64,000 nt of DNA from Impatiens glandulifera (GCF_907164915.1 NC_061868.1:24175819-24239818), one strand, 5' to 3'. Counted from the first letter of the stretch, positions 10,342 to 21,798 are shown. Notes: generated by a model not told the origin, from the letters alone. Translations and numbers: made by a program.

Positions 10342-13274
10342 ATGGATCTGGTTAAAGCACCCTTTCAATACATGTTGCAGGTCGATTTCAGCAATATCGA
10401 CGAACACGTTGCGGAAGATAACAAGGCTGTGCTGCAATCGCTAAGGGATTCGGGATTAGAAACGTACTTGTCTGGTCCGTTCATCGTGCACCCGACGGAG
10501 GTTATGGAGTTTCTGGCGACGGCGACTCTAACAAAAAGGACGGTCTCCGCCACCGTGAACGGCAAAGCAGTTAACATCACGGAGGAGATCTTTTCTGAGG
10601 CGCTCGGTTTGCCGAATACCGGGTTAGACTTCAAAACGAGCTTGACAGACGCAGAATCGAACGCGGTCCGGTTGGTCTTATCGGTTGATGACCAAGACCT
10701 TGTAACATACTCCAGCCGGAAGAACAAACTCAAGCCGGAGTTCAGATGGCTGTTGAACATAATCTCACGATCACTTCAGGGTAGAGGAGGTAACTTCGAT
10801 AACCTGACCAAGCTGAAGATAATAGTGATGATGGCAATTGTCCGCGGTGACAAGATAGATTGGGGAACCGTTCTATTCGAATAGTTTTGCGAGATGGTGG
10901 TTAAGAAGGATGGCCGGGTTCAGGCCTATGCAATGCAGATAGTGAAGATTCTTAAGTTCCTTCATGTGGAACTTGGTGAAGGTGAACCGCTTCCACCAGC
11001 CAATGTTCTTAACTCTAAGAAAATGAGCAAGAAAACTGCTAAAGCGGCTAGGCCGAAATCCTCCAAAACAAAGTCATCAAAAGGAACCAGTTCGTCCGCA
11101 CCGGCTGGTGAAAGCTCGAAACAAGAAGATCCTAAATGAAAGGCGGTTCAAGCCGAGGCTTCTCAGAAGAAAAAGGGGAGAAAGAAACAGTCAGCGATGA
11201 AGAGCTCCAACAAACCAGCAGACTCCGAGAAAACTCTCTCCTCGGATCACTCACCAAGGAGAACCGCAGACATCCTTCAGCCCATTCCCATCAACACAGT
11301 CCATCCCATTTCAGTCGACTCTCCATCACCAAGTCAAACCAAACCCTCGGGGAGCCAAGAAAACAAGTTAGCATCAAAGGAGGCAGAAGAGGTTAGTATT
11401 CATTCTGAAAACTCCAAGTCCCCGAACAAAAACCTCGATGAAATAATGGCCGACGTAGGTTTAAAGACCTTAGAGGTCATAGTGGACGTAGTCCAAAATA
11501 TTGTTAATGAAACCGAAGACGACGTGACAAGTCTTCTTAAGCTAGTTGATCAGGTTAAGAACCAGGTCAGAATGAAACTCATCCGGTCGAAGAAACGGCC
11601 AACACTGAGAACATCACCCCTCCGGCTCAAGAGGGAAACATCGAAGAAAGTCCATCCGGTTCGGTTGGAAACAAATCTGTTCCAACCGAAACAACGCTCT
11701 GATCGGCCCAAGACGGGCCAGACGCTTCCACAATCACACCTGAAGGTCCAATTCAGGTTAACAAAGGCAAAGAAGTTCTACTTGAGGATTTTGCAACAAA
11801 GGGAAAAAGTGCATTACAAACCGGTCCACAACCTGAGATTGTAACCGAAGCCGAGGTCCCCATTTCAGCAGAAGAAGAGGAAGAAATGTTTCAGAAGTTC
11901 CTCCTGGATATGAACAAAGATGCTGAAGAGTTGGTCTCATCGTACTACTTGTGGGTCAAGCTTTGTTGCGAAACAAAGTTGTCAGACATGCTCCCAGACA
12001 TTAGCGGTAACAAACACTGGGAGAAACTTCTGGAATTAGAAAAAGAGGCTCTCAAGCTAGCAGGGACCAACGTCATTCAAGCTGCATTCAACAAGATGCT
12101 GGCAATACACGAATACGCCCGGTTACATGTAGTAGAAGATGCCTTTAAGGAGGCAGAAGGGGCAACATTAACTCCGATAGAATCAAGAATGTTTGAGCGG
12201 TTTCACTCGGTGCGTGATAAACTCATTCTAAGTGCTGACCTGCTTGAAGCAAAATGGAGGAACGAGTGCAAACAGGTCTTAACTCATGCCGATCTCTATC
12301 AAAGCAAACCTTTCTTTGTTACCGGAGAGTCCTCCATGACAGCAGAAAACCGGAGCAGCGATCCTCCACAAACTGATAAGGCTACGGAACTTGAGCAAGT
12401 AAAGGAAGTGGTGGTTGGTACAATCATCTCGTGTCTTCATAAGTACAGCATTTCTACCGATGAGAAGATTGCAACCGTTGAATCCAATTTGACAGAGACT
12501 ATCCGGGCATCCATTCAATCTGAAATTGCAAACACCGCTCAAACATCGATCAAGTCAATGATAGATGAAACTGTGCAAACGTCAATCAAGTCAATGATCG
12601 CTGAATCCGTCCAAACCGCAACCGCTCCTTTAATCGACATGATGTAGGCTATGGCCGCTCAGATTGAAGAGCTGTCCAAACTTCAAGTCAACAAAACTCA
12701 AGCGCAGATCAGACCTGATGCCGAAACTGCAAAGAAACTTCAAGACGAAGAAAAGGAGAAGGAACGGTTAAGGAAGGAAATTGAAGACAAAGATCATGAG
12801 TTGGCCAAACAATGCAATGAGGAAGAACAGGCCGCTCTACAAGAATCCACACCGGTTCAAGCCTCGCACTCTATGAAGACGAGGAACAAAAACAAACGGA
12901 AAGCGGTTACAGCCGTAATGAAGTTGGCAGAACGAAGCGGTCTATGAGAGATTCAACCGGTCGGACTAAACGAAGAACCTCTTGACGAAGAAGAAGAAGA
13001 GGATATCAAACAACTCAACCGGCGAAAGAAGAAAGCAGTCGAATCTTCAATCGCAATTCCAAGTACCAGGCCGATCATTACTCAAACGTCTCGCCCACCA
13101 AGACCAGTAAGTGGCGGTTTCGGATTCGGCAAACGAACTTCCGGCATCTCAAGTGTATTTACCGGATGGCGAATCGACGATGAACGAAGAGAGAGGGAAT
13201 GGAAGGCGAGGGAAGAAGAAGAAAGGAAGCGGAAGGAAAAAGAAAATGAAAAGGGGGGATCATCCAATCCTTAG
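10342..13274 (+). pseudogene. Retroelement accessory gene C (about 975 codons, accessory domain plus coiled-coil tail)
   Basis: The third paralogue of element 1 and by far the longest. The amino-terminal 190 residues carry the family landmarks: DSGLETYLSGP, VMEFLATATL, ITEEIFSEALGLPNTG, EFRWLLNIISRSLQG, GGNFDNLTKLK and KIDWGTVLFE. A Lys/Ser/Pro-rich low-complexity linker follows (about 11000-11560), then a helical segment (EELVSSYYLWVKLCCETKL, KHWEKLLELEKEALKLAG). Next is a tandem repeat of about 13 residues (TSIKSMIDETVQ / TSIKSMIAESVQ) near 12540-12620. The last part is a Glu/Lys/Arg-rich coiled coil ending in a basic KRKEKENEKGGSSNP tail. Lesions are TAG 10882, TGA 11137, a frameshift near 11565, TAG 12645 and TGA 12945. 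ATG 10342 is chosen because it lies 117 bp after the TATA box and aligns with the element 4 start. The tail could mediate multimerisation (inference). No enzymatic motif seen. Confidence 0.7.
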
Positions 13275-13423
13275 TTTATTTTCTTTCTTATGAACAATTT
13301 ATCCGCTTTTGATTTTATTTCAGAACTCAGTCACTTTTTATCATACTTTAAAGTACTTATTTCACTAAATATCCTTTGAAAAATCAAAACATGTTTTGAA
13401 ATTTTTCTTAAACATAAAAACAT

Positions 13424-13605
13424 CAAAAAGGGAGAAATTGTTAAACATATTTTTCAAACCGGCCATACATTACGAGTTTTGAATATTTATTCTAAATAAT
13501 CAAAAAGGGAGAAATTGATAGAAAAATTAAGTAAGTTAGTTTTCAAATCGGCCATACATTACGAGTTTTTAATATTTATTCTAAATAATCAAAAAGGGAG
13601 AAATT
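13424..13605 (+). repeat. Three tandem polypurine tracts at the 3' LTR border of element 1
   Basis: 'aaaaagggagaaatt' occurs at 13424-13438, 13502-13516 and 13591-13605, each followed by TG and by related sequence (the second and third share 'gaaaaattaagtaa'). Between the tracts lies a near-duplicate of 'ggccatacattacgagttt'. A Copia element normally has one such tract priming plus-strand DNA. Because the 5' LTR is truncated, the true LTR start cannot be decided from this copy. Confidence 0.85.
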
Positions 13606-14795
13606 GGTAGAAAAATTAAGTAAAGTTAATTTTTGGAACCGGTCAGAAAACTAAACAACTATTAACCTCTATGTGCAGGAACAGATCGAATTGCATAAAC
13701 CGGCTGGAGCCTCACAAACTGACTTAAGAACACTTCAAAGAAATCCAGTTCCAAATGATCAAGTCAAAATCAAGTGGAACCGGTTTCAACATTCTCAAGG
13801 GACCGGCTAGCAAAGAAAAGTCCACATCCCAGCCGGACTATACTATGTTAGAGTCAACCGGAAACTAAAAGTTACAGAGATGACGTAATATGACGAAATA
13901 GACGTGTCTCAGAGAAATAAAAGAAGATAAGATCCGATCAGAGGCATGCGATAAAAACAATGATGATTTACTGATCCGACTTCGACAGCCGGAAGGTGCA
14001 TGCCTGACATGTGTTCGAATCTACAAACCGTCTACGTCATTTTTATCAGAGGAGGGTCTACATGCTTGCCAAGTGTTGAGGAAGGTGAAACGTGCAAGCA
14101 ACCTCTCTGCACCAGCGTGAATCTGAATTTACCAATCCCACGGTGAGAGAAGAAAGTGACTGTTAGAATGCTCTTCACTATAAAAGGAAGACGAAGCGAC
14201 CTCATTAATGACAAGTGACGAGAATTTTAGAGAGATAAAGAAATCTCACGCGCGATCCATAACCGTTGTGTCATTTACCGAAAGCTATTGTTGTGTTGTG
14301 TTATTGTATTACATCAAGAGTGAGTTGGTGTAACCGGCGAGTAGCGAGTTAGGCTCGACCGGCAGTATAATGGTTGTAATCTTGAAAGTTAGTGGAGATC
14401 CTTCTCATAACCTGAGAAGAAGGGGTGACGTAAGAGGGTTTGCTCTGAACATCCATAAAAAATCTTGTCTCGTGTCATTTCTTTTATTCCCGATTTATTC
14501 ACTTAACCTAACCACAAACCAAGACAATCTTACTCCTTAGATCAAAAACTGGTTCACTCATATTTCTAAAATCGACTCCTCCTAAACATTATTTAAGTCG
14601 CATACGTTGCTTCAGACTGAAACAGACATTTCTGCCCCTAAACCTGGTTCAAGAGTCTATGACAGTTTGTGAAGTGCTAAGAACGGTCATAGTCTCTAAC
14701 CGGACTATCACCAAAGTGTGTTGCGTGTTGTAAGCGGCTACCCTTCCAGAAACCGGAAACACCCCGGTCCTTCAAGGGCGTCCCCGATCCTAACA
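13439..14795 (+). repeat. 3' LTR of element 1
   Basis: The start is taken as the TG directly after the first polypurine tract; 13517 or 13606 are alternatives. The end 'cctaaca' is shared with the 5' LTR. It contains a TATA box at 14179-14185 ('cactataaaagga') and the block 'gaaggggtgacgta' found also in the LTRs of elements 2 and 3. This indicates related families. Confidence 0.87.
14179..14185 (+). promoter_or_regulatory. LTR promoter TATA box of element 1
   Basis: 'TATAAAA' sits mid-LTR before 'ggaagacgaag'. The corresponding part of the 5' LTR is absent, so in this copy it could only drive transcription outward into 14796 and beyond. Confidence 0.6.
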
Positions 14796-14892
14796 GAAAT
14801 AATGCAAATCGAATTGCAGACATATTTATAATTCATTATGCAAATTATAAATATATATATTGCGAAGATTATTGTAGTACAAAATTTAATAT
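14796..14892 (+). repeat. 97-bp direct repeat flanking element 1, right copy
   Basis: This is the partner of 2324-2420 with 95 of 97 positions identical. It starts at the base after the 3' LTR terminal CA. Confidence 0.9.
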
Positions 14893-15573
14893 TTTATTGC
14901 AAAGAGTATTGTGTTACATAATTTTATAAGCTAATGCAATTTTTATATAATGTACGTTTCATATAAATAAGGTAGTTATTGTAATTTCTTTTGAATAACA
15001 GTTTTATATAGATAATTTATGTATTGTAGTTTTTGTTGATTCATAAAAAGTTGCAAACTGTATTGCTTAATTTTCATATATTCGTTACATTGGCTATTGC
15101 CAAACATATAGTAGTTCAAAATTTTATATGTTATTGCAGTTTATGTAGAATATATTAATATTTTTTTGTTTAATACATTCATCTTATTGGAATATCTATT
15201 GCAAAGAAACAGATTTATTAATAAAACATTTATTGTAAAACCTATGGCAAATATATATTAACCATGGTTAGTTACAGTTTTAGAAAAAGTGAATTTTCTG
15301 CCTTACTTCTGGATTTACTGGTGGAAATGATGTTGAAACAGTTAGTATAACACTAATATAAATTTCCAACCAAGTATTACAATGTTTAGTGGTTTTACAA
15401 ATATAGTCACGAACTTTCGAAAATAATGTTAAGACCATTGCTAAACTCGGTTTTTAATACAAAGATAGTTCATGGGCACTTGTTGCAAATCGACAGTTTC
15501 TTTATAGTGAGGGGAGAAGATAGTAGATTTTAACTAATATATTCATAATAACTAAGCCATGAAAACTAAATTA
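14893..15573. other. AT-rich non-coding DNA continuing the pre-insertion locus
   Basis: 'attgcaaa'-type motifs continue to about 15250 as in 2020-2323. From about 15290 to 15573 the sequence is unique and shows no recognisable gene. Confidence 0.5.
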
Positions 15574-15759
15574 AATTCTATTGGGTCAAATTATTTTGAT
15601 TAAAATAATTAAGAGAATAAGTTTCTTCTATGCCAACTTTATTTTGATGATATGTGATTAAAACTTAATTGTGATTAAAAAAAATTGTGATTAAATCTCA
15701 ATTTTAATAAAGCTAAGTTGTCTAATTATATTTGTGCAGGTGCATCAGACTTGTCTAAC

Positions 15760-16420
15760 TTAGACGTGGTCTAAGAAGGCTAATTAGACGTGTTGCGAAA
15801 TTAGACGTTGAGGTCTAACTCCATTAGACGTTGTAGTCTAATGGGTCGTAGTTAGACGTTGGGATCTAACTCTTACAGACAAGTCTGAAGTGATATGTAG
15901 TTAGACGTTATAGTCTAACAGATACGTAGTTAGACATTGAGGTCTAAATCCATTAGACATTATAGTCTAATGGGTAACGTAGTTAGACGTTGGCGTCTAA
16001 CTCCTTCAGACAAGTATGAAGTGATACGTAGTTAGACGTTGCAGTTTAACAAATACGTAGTTAGACGTTGTAGTCTAATAGTTACATAGTTAGACGTTAA
16101 GGTCTAACTCCATTAGACGTTGTAGTCTAATGGGTAACGTAGTTAGACTTTGGCGGCTAACACCTTCAGACAAGTCTGAAGTGATACGTAGTTAGACGTT
16201 GCAGTCTAACAGATACGTAGTTAAACCTTACAGTCTAACAGATACGTAGTTAGACATTGGCGTCTAACTCCTTCAAACAAGTCTGAAGGGATGCGTAGTT
16301 CGACGTTGAGGTCTAACTCCATTAGACATGTCGGTCTAATGGAACATGCTATAAGACGATGACGTCTAACTCCCTTAGAATAGACAGTCTAATGGAGCAT
16401 GTTTAATGCCTCGTTACAGT
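15760..16420. repeat. Array of GTTAGAC/GTCTAAC palindromes in the 5' LTR of element 2
   Basis: About twenty short inverted repeats of the form GTTAGACGTTGCAGTCTAAC (stems GTTAGAC/GTCTAAC, 6-nt centre) occur. They are separated by linkers such as 'agatacgta', 'ccattagacg' and 'cttcagacaagtctgaag' (itself a palindrome). Unit spacing is about 28-33 bp but irregular. The array lies in U3. Confidence 0.9.
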
Positions 16421-16843
16421 AGCCGTTTGAAGTTAACATACGTCTATTCACGATCAACTAGTTGTCTGCTACTCTACTTCACTCACTCTTGTGCAGTCTG
16501 AGAAGCCAACTAATTGCATCCAATGAACAAACGTCATGTATGCAAATGTCCTTCCAATGGTTTGTCCAGTACAAGATAATATCATAGAGGATATTCGACG
16601 CACTACTAGTTGTGACGGCCACGATCCATTTTCTGAGAGTCTATTGTACTCTTGTCCTATGGGCGGCCTTCCAATGGACGCTTTCCACATGTCCATGAAG
16701 AATATTCGATTATTGGTGTCCTTATACTAAAAATAGATGCTCAAGGACAACGGTTGAATTGCTCTCGATCTACTAGTGAACTTGCTTACTTGTTGATCAA
16801 TTCACAAGCTTGCTCTTGCCTTACTGATTTCTATCATCTTCTA

Positions 16844-16986
16844 AAAAAATGGGACAACGGATTAAGTATGTAGCCCGCAAACACACTTAATCATTTAACC
16901 AGGCGCAGAAATTGCCGCCCGACGGGCTCGAACCCAGGAACTTAGGGTTAGTATCCACCTCTTTTTACCGCTAGGCTAGAAGAGGG
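16844..16986 (-). mobile_element. tRNA-derived SINE inserted in the 5' LTR of element 2
   Basis: It is absent from the 3' LTR, where the same sequence is uninterrupted at 29388-29406. It is flanked by an 18-bp duplication 'gatttctatcatcttcta' (16826-16843 and 16987-17004). On the minus strand it has a Pol III A box TAGCCTAGCGG (16968-16978) and a B-box-like GGTTCGAGCCC (16924-16934). Its 3' end on that strand is a T-run (16843-16849 as A on plus). A tRNA-like head, short length and long target duplication are diagnostic of a SINE. The T tail recalls the plant Au-SINE group (recall only). Confidence 0.88.
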
Positions 16987-17423
16987 GATTTCTATCATCT
17001 TCTAAGTTCAAGAGAGAAATAATCAAAACACTGTCTAGTTGTGAGAATATTGTTCTTAATATTGTAAGTTGAATAGAGATTGTTCTATTCAACATAGTGT
17101 TAGCTAGTTTAATAAACTGTATTTGATTCAAAGAGTTTAGTGAAATCCTTTCAGTTGTGGAAGAAGGGGTGACGTAGGAGAGTTTGCTCCGAACATCCAT
17201 AAACAACTCTTGTGTTCTTTACTTTCTGCTATTCTTCTTTCTTTGGTTCAAAGCTTCAAATCCGACGAACACTTCCGTCCTTGAAACCGTTTCAAGAGTT
17301 CGAAGAATTTGTACTGAATAGAAACAGATTTTAACTTTTAACAAAATTAAAATCAAATCGTTTATCGTTAAATGTTATCAATATACAGACCTTAGTCTCT
17401 ATTGGTTACACCGATCCTATCAA

Positions 17424-17436
17424 TTAGTATTAGAGC
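17424..17436 (+). other. Primer-binding site of element 2 (decayed)
   Basis: 'ttagtattagagc' follows the LTR end and equals the TGGTATCAGAGC primer site with G-to-A and C-to-T transitions. Confidence 0.75.
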
Positions 17437-17472
17437 CTCGTCTTCTAAACTCAAGCAATAAGAACCTGAATC

Positions 17473-17890
17473 ATGTCTATCGTCAACCAAATTCATGTGC
17501 TCTCAAGAGAAAACTATGATTATTGGATGATGAGAATGCAAGCTCATTTGGCTTCCTTAATTGTGAGATGTGGAATGTCATCACTAATGGTCCGATAAAG
17601 ATTGAAAAGCCAAGATGTAACTGGACGACTGTTGATAAGATGATGAACAACCTGGATAATATTGCCAAAGATGTCTTGTTCAAGTCGATCAACATGAATA
17701 TATTTAGTGAGATCAAGTCTTGCTCCTCTGTTAAAGAAACCTAGGAGAAACTAATTCAAATATATGGTTATAACGTTCAAACAAAGAAGAACCGAACAGA
17801 GCAGAAGGTTCTTATAAGTGTTGAAAGTAAGTCCAAGTGGGTCGATATCGACTTAGAGGACTCATCTAGCGAAAGCAATAAAATGAAGTC
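17473..17890 (+). pseudogene. gag: Copia gag of element 2 (shortened)
   Basis: ATG 17473 opens a frame with MSIVNQIHVLSRENYDYWMM, a typical Copia Gag amino terminus (Leu-x-x-x-Asn-Tyr-x-x-Trp). It shifts frame near 17560 and continues with KEIK-like INMNIFSEIKSCSSVKET, then a stop (17743) and QIYGYNVQTKKN. No CCHC zinc knuckle is found before the protease, and only about 140 codons remain, so most of the nucleocapsid region has been deleted. Confidence 0.8.
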
Positions 17891-17899
17891 ATCACATTC

Positions 17900-20800
17900 T
17901 TGATGGCAGACGACAAATCAAAGGTTGACTTCCTGGAGAATTCAGTTTGGTATCAGGATAGAGGATGTTCTAGACACATGACTGGAGAAAGTTGGCTTCT
18001 AACTGATATAACAGAATACTCGGGTCCTAAGATCACTTTTAGAGATAACCATAAGGGTAAGACCATGGGTAATGGTAAGATTATACATGGTGATCTAACC
18101 ATCAACAACGTGTTACTTATTGAAAACTTGTGTAATAATCTGATCAGTATTAGTCAGTTATGTGATAATAGATTTTCTATTGATTTTCAAACTCATGCAT
18201 GCCTAGTTAAGGATCAATATGGTAATGTTCTGTTAACCGGAAGTAGGGTAGGAAATTCTTACAAAATGAACTGGAAAACTGAGATATCTAATCTCATATG
18301 CATTATTACCAAAACTAATCAAAACTGACTATGGCATAAAAGATTGAATCATCTCAATTTTAAAACCATTAACAACATTTGTTCACATAACTTGGTTTTA
18401 GGTTTACCCAACTTGAAGCTTTTAAAGGACAAGGTTTGTCCTATTTGCTAGTTAGGAAAATAGAGAAAATCATCGTTCAAAAGTAAAGGGACATCTCAGT
18501 CCAACTGATGCTTGGAACTTTTACATATGGATCTGTTTGGTCTAATTCTTGTAAAGAGCTTGGGAGGAATGAGATTTACCCTAGTCATTATTGATGATTT
18601 TTCACGATTTACATGGGTTGTATTTTTGCAATATAAGGATCAGACGACTCAAAATTTGATTAAAATCCTTAGAAGAATTCAAAACCAAAAATCTTTAAGT
18701 ATTATTCGGATTAGAAGTGATCGGGGAACCGAATTCCCCAACAAATGCCTAACTTCATATCTCGAGGAATCTGTTATTAGACATGAGATGTCTAGTGCCA
18801 AAACACCACAACAAAATGGTATTGCTAAAAGAAGAGTTAGAACACTAAAGGAAGCAGCGATGTCGATGCTTGCCGATTCAGGTGTTCCTCAGAAGTTCTG
18901 GGCGGAAGCCATAAACACGGCATGATATACACAAAATCGGTCAATAATTAACAAACGCTTTGACAAAACCTCCTATGAACTGTTTTATGGAAGAATTCCT
19001 ACAGTTTCTTACTTTCGAGTATTCGGGTGTAAGTATTTTATTCATAACAATGGGAAAGAATATTTGACCGCTTTTGATGCTAAAGCAGATGCTGGAATCA
19101 TGCTAGGTTACTCCTCAATTATTAAGGCTTTTAGAGTGTACAATAATCGAACACAAACTGTAAAGGAATCCTTCCATGTTGTTTGTGATGAATCTGTTAA
19201 AAACAATTCTATTGATCCCATCGACCTTGCTAATAGATTAGAAGCAGCAAGTCTTGAATCTGATAGTGAGGATGAAGCTCTTGTTCAAAGGGATTATCCG
19301 TCTGATCAATTGGATGATCCGGTTGAGAATCAACCATACGTCTAAATTCCATATCAACAGGTTGTTGACAGTTCGGACGTCGCGAAGCGAACTAATCTGA
19401 CGTCTAATCCTTTTGGATCAAACTTCAGATGGAATAGAAATCATCCACCAGAATTGATAATTGGTAATATTAACTTTCCTCGTAGGACAAGACGTCAATT
19501 GTTGGATGAAATGGCTAACTCTACCTTTATTTCTCAAATTGAGCCTAAGAAAATTGGTGAAAATGTGCTTGATCCAGATTGGATCAATGCCATGCAAAAA
19601 GAGTTAAACCAATTTGTGAGAAATAAAGTGTGGCATCTAACTCTAAGGCGACTAATCAATCGGTTATTGGAACTAGATGGGTTTTTCGAAATAAGCTTAG
19701 TGAAGATGGCTTAGTTGTAAGAAATAAAGCCCGGTTGGTTGCTCAAAGATATAGACAGGAAGAAGGAATTGACTTTGATGAGTCATTTTCTCATGTGGAT
19801 AGACTTGAGGCAATCAGAATCATCCTCGCTTATGCATCTTTCAAGAATTTCAAGGTTTTTCAAATGGATGTGAAAAGTTCATTTTTAAATGGTAACATAA
19901 ATGAAGTTATTTATGTTGAACAACCTCCTAGTTTTTTAGATCATACTTTACCAAATCATGTTTTTAAATTTTACAAAGCTTTATATGGTTTGAAACAAGC
20001 TCCAAGATCTTAATATGATACTTTGACTAAATTTTTGTTTGATCATGATTTCATTATTGGGTCAGTTGAAAAAAACATTGTTTAGATTTGTTAAAAGACT
20101 CTCATATTATTATTGTTCAAGTATATGTTGATGACATTATATTTGGGTCAACTAACCCCAAATTATGTGAGAAATTTGTCAAGTTGATGTAAGACAGATT
20201 CGAGATGAGTATGATAGGAGAATTAACCTTCTTCCTTGGTCTTCAAGTTTGTCAACTTGAAACAAGGACTCTCATCAATCAAGCCAAATACACCAAGGAA
20301 TTGTTAAAGAAGTTTGAAAATGAGAGTTGCTTGGCTGCAGTCACTCCAATGAGCTATTCCAGCAAGTTAGACAAAGATGAAGATGGACAAAGCGTTGACA
20401 TCACTACCTATAGAGGAATCGTCGTCTCTTTGCTCTATCTTACTACTAGTCGGCCCGACATTCAGTTTGTTGTCGACGTCTGTGGAAGATTACATGTTAA
20501 TCCTAAACTATCTCACTTTATTGATGTTAAGCGTATTTTGAAATATTTAAAGGGGACTCAGAATGTGGGACTGTGGTAACCGAAGGATTCCAGTTTCAAT
20601 CTAAAGAGTTTCTCAGATGCAGATTATGTAGGTTGCAAGATTGATCGAAAAAGTACCAGTGGAACTTGCCAATTTCTTGGTGATCTTTTGATCTCTTGGT
20701 TCAACAAGAAAAAGACGTCGGTTGCTACGTCTACAGCTGAAGCCGAATATCTTGTAGCAGGAAGTTGTTGTTCTTAGCTCTTATGGATTCAACAGTAGCT

Positions 20801-21068
20801 GAGGGATTATGGAATTGAAGCAGAAGAATCTCCAATTTTCTGCGACAACACAAGTGCAATTGTTATCACCTACAATCCAGTTTTGCACTCTCGGACAAAG
20901 TATATCGAGATCAGACATCATTTTATCCAAGAGCATGTCAGTCAGAAGCATATTTGCCTTGAATATGTCCCTATAGATCAACAAGTGGCAGACGTGTTCA
21001 TGAAGCCACTACTCGAGACTAAGTTTTCTTACTTTAGAAATATTTTAGGGCTTGTTAATCTTGATTGA
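17900..21068 (+). pseudogene. pol: Copia pol of element 2
   Basis: Protease: WYQDRGCSRHMTG at about 17950, the Asp-Ser-Gly triad altered to Asp-Arg-Gly. Integrase: HMDLFGLI at 18524, RSDRGTEF at about 18715, and NGIAKRRVR at about 18815 with Lys in place of the catalytic Glu. [16 protein letters not shown] near 19670, DVKSSFLNG near 19868, YVDDIIFG near 20125. RNase H: DADYVGCKIDRKSTSG near 20618, and the end 'DQQVADVFMKPL' near 20980. Stops occur at 18323, 18923, 20011 and 20578, with frameshifts near 19640 and 20075. Ends at TGA 21066. Confidence 0.93.
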
Positions 21069-21791
21069 TTTATTTGAATTGATCATGCATAAATTGAGGG
21101 GAACATGTTATTTAAATATAATTGGACAGAATTGTGTAGACAGTTCGTCTAATGGATCAGTAGTCTAAGGAACGTACCTACTTAGACGCATATTTGCTTA
21201 AACAGTCTGTGCTTCCCGTTTGGATAAGTGTCTTAGTTTAAACCTACATGGTTAGACGTCGAAGTCTAATAGACATTTAGACGTTTATAATACTAGCGTG
21301 GTCAGACGCTAAAGTCTAACCAGACACACGTCCAGCACGTGATGTTTATGCGTATTTAGACGTCTGAAGTCTAATAGACTTTTGGATATCTAAAAGACAA
21401 GCGTGGTTAGACGCTGACGTCTATCCATATTATAGGCATAGAATACGGATAGTGAGTCAAAATGTCTAACTACGTGTGTACTTAGACTGCTCATCTTCAG
21501 GCTAGTGGGACAGTTGTCCACTGCTACAGTGACTGTCTATGTACTATTCCCGTAAAAATAATGAACAGTCATCTCTTCAATAACTTGAAGACATGTATCT
21601 TTCAACGTTAAAAGAATGACTAAAATGTCTGATGACTTTCCTCTGCACACGTTGCATTAGTCACAAACTTTGATGATTATATCCTTAAATGCTGCTTATC
21701 TTAAATGATGCATTTCTTGAGAACATATGTCTTTACATTTTTGACGGTTCATATAATCATTGCGTTTAACAGTCATACGTCAGCCTATCTC
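21069..21791 (+). promoter_or_regulatory. Palindrome-containing region upstream of the element 2 accessory gene
   Basis: No coding sequence. Between 21120 and 21480 diverged TTAGAC/GTCTAA half-sites recur ('gttagacgtcgaagtctaa', 'tcagacgctaaagtctaac', 'ttagacgctgacgtcta'). At 21545-21553 'attcccgta' aligns with the E2F-like 'tttcccgcc' of element 3 (60716) but has lost the core. The region is homologous to 60247-60944. Confidence 0.6.
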
Positions 21792-21798
21792 TATAAAA
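21792..21798 (+). promoter_or_regulatory. TATA box of the element 2 accessory gene
   Basis: 'TATAAAA' in 'ctctataaaagaaacggtc' aligns with 'ctgtatttaagaaacggtc' of element 3 and lies about 115 bp before the position of the former start codon. Confidence 0.6.

Larger units (their letters stand above)
2421..14795 (+). mobile_element. Copia LTR retrotransposon 1 with three accessory genes (non-autonomous copy)
   Basis: The order is truncated 5' LTR (2421-2763), tRNA-Met-type primer-binding site (2766), gag, protease, integrase, reverse transcriptase and RNase H (2809-7170), then about 6.1 kb holding accessory genes A, B and C, three polypurine tracts (13424-13605) and a full 3' LTR. Integrase precedes RT, which defines the Copia superfamily. 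At 12.4 kb it is long for Copia, and about half the length lies downstream of pol. gag-pol carries many stops and frameshifts, and the 5' LTR lacks its TATA region, so this copy cannot drive its own transcription. The 343 bp shared by the two LTRs differ at only a handful of positions, so the insertion is not ancient. Confidence 0.93.
15579..17422 (+). repeat. 5' LTR of element 2
   Basis: It begins 'tattgggtcaaattatttt' (canonical TG apparently mutated to TA) and ends 'ccgatcctatca' before the primer-binding site. It holds a palindromic array (15760-16420), a nested SINE (16844-16986) and the family block 'gaaggggtgacgtagga' near 17165. Confidence 0.9.

Noticed and set aside
10365..10760. 131-codon minus-strand frame opposite gene C
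   Set aside because: Shadow of the conserved plus-strand accessory frame.
7171..13423. env-like gene, as in Sireviruses, downstream of pol
   Set aside because: None of the accessory frames shows a signal peptide, membrane span or glycoprotein-like Cys pattern. The position is the only resemblance.
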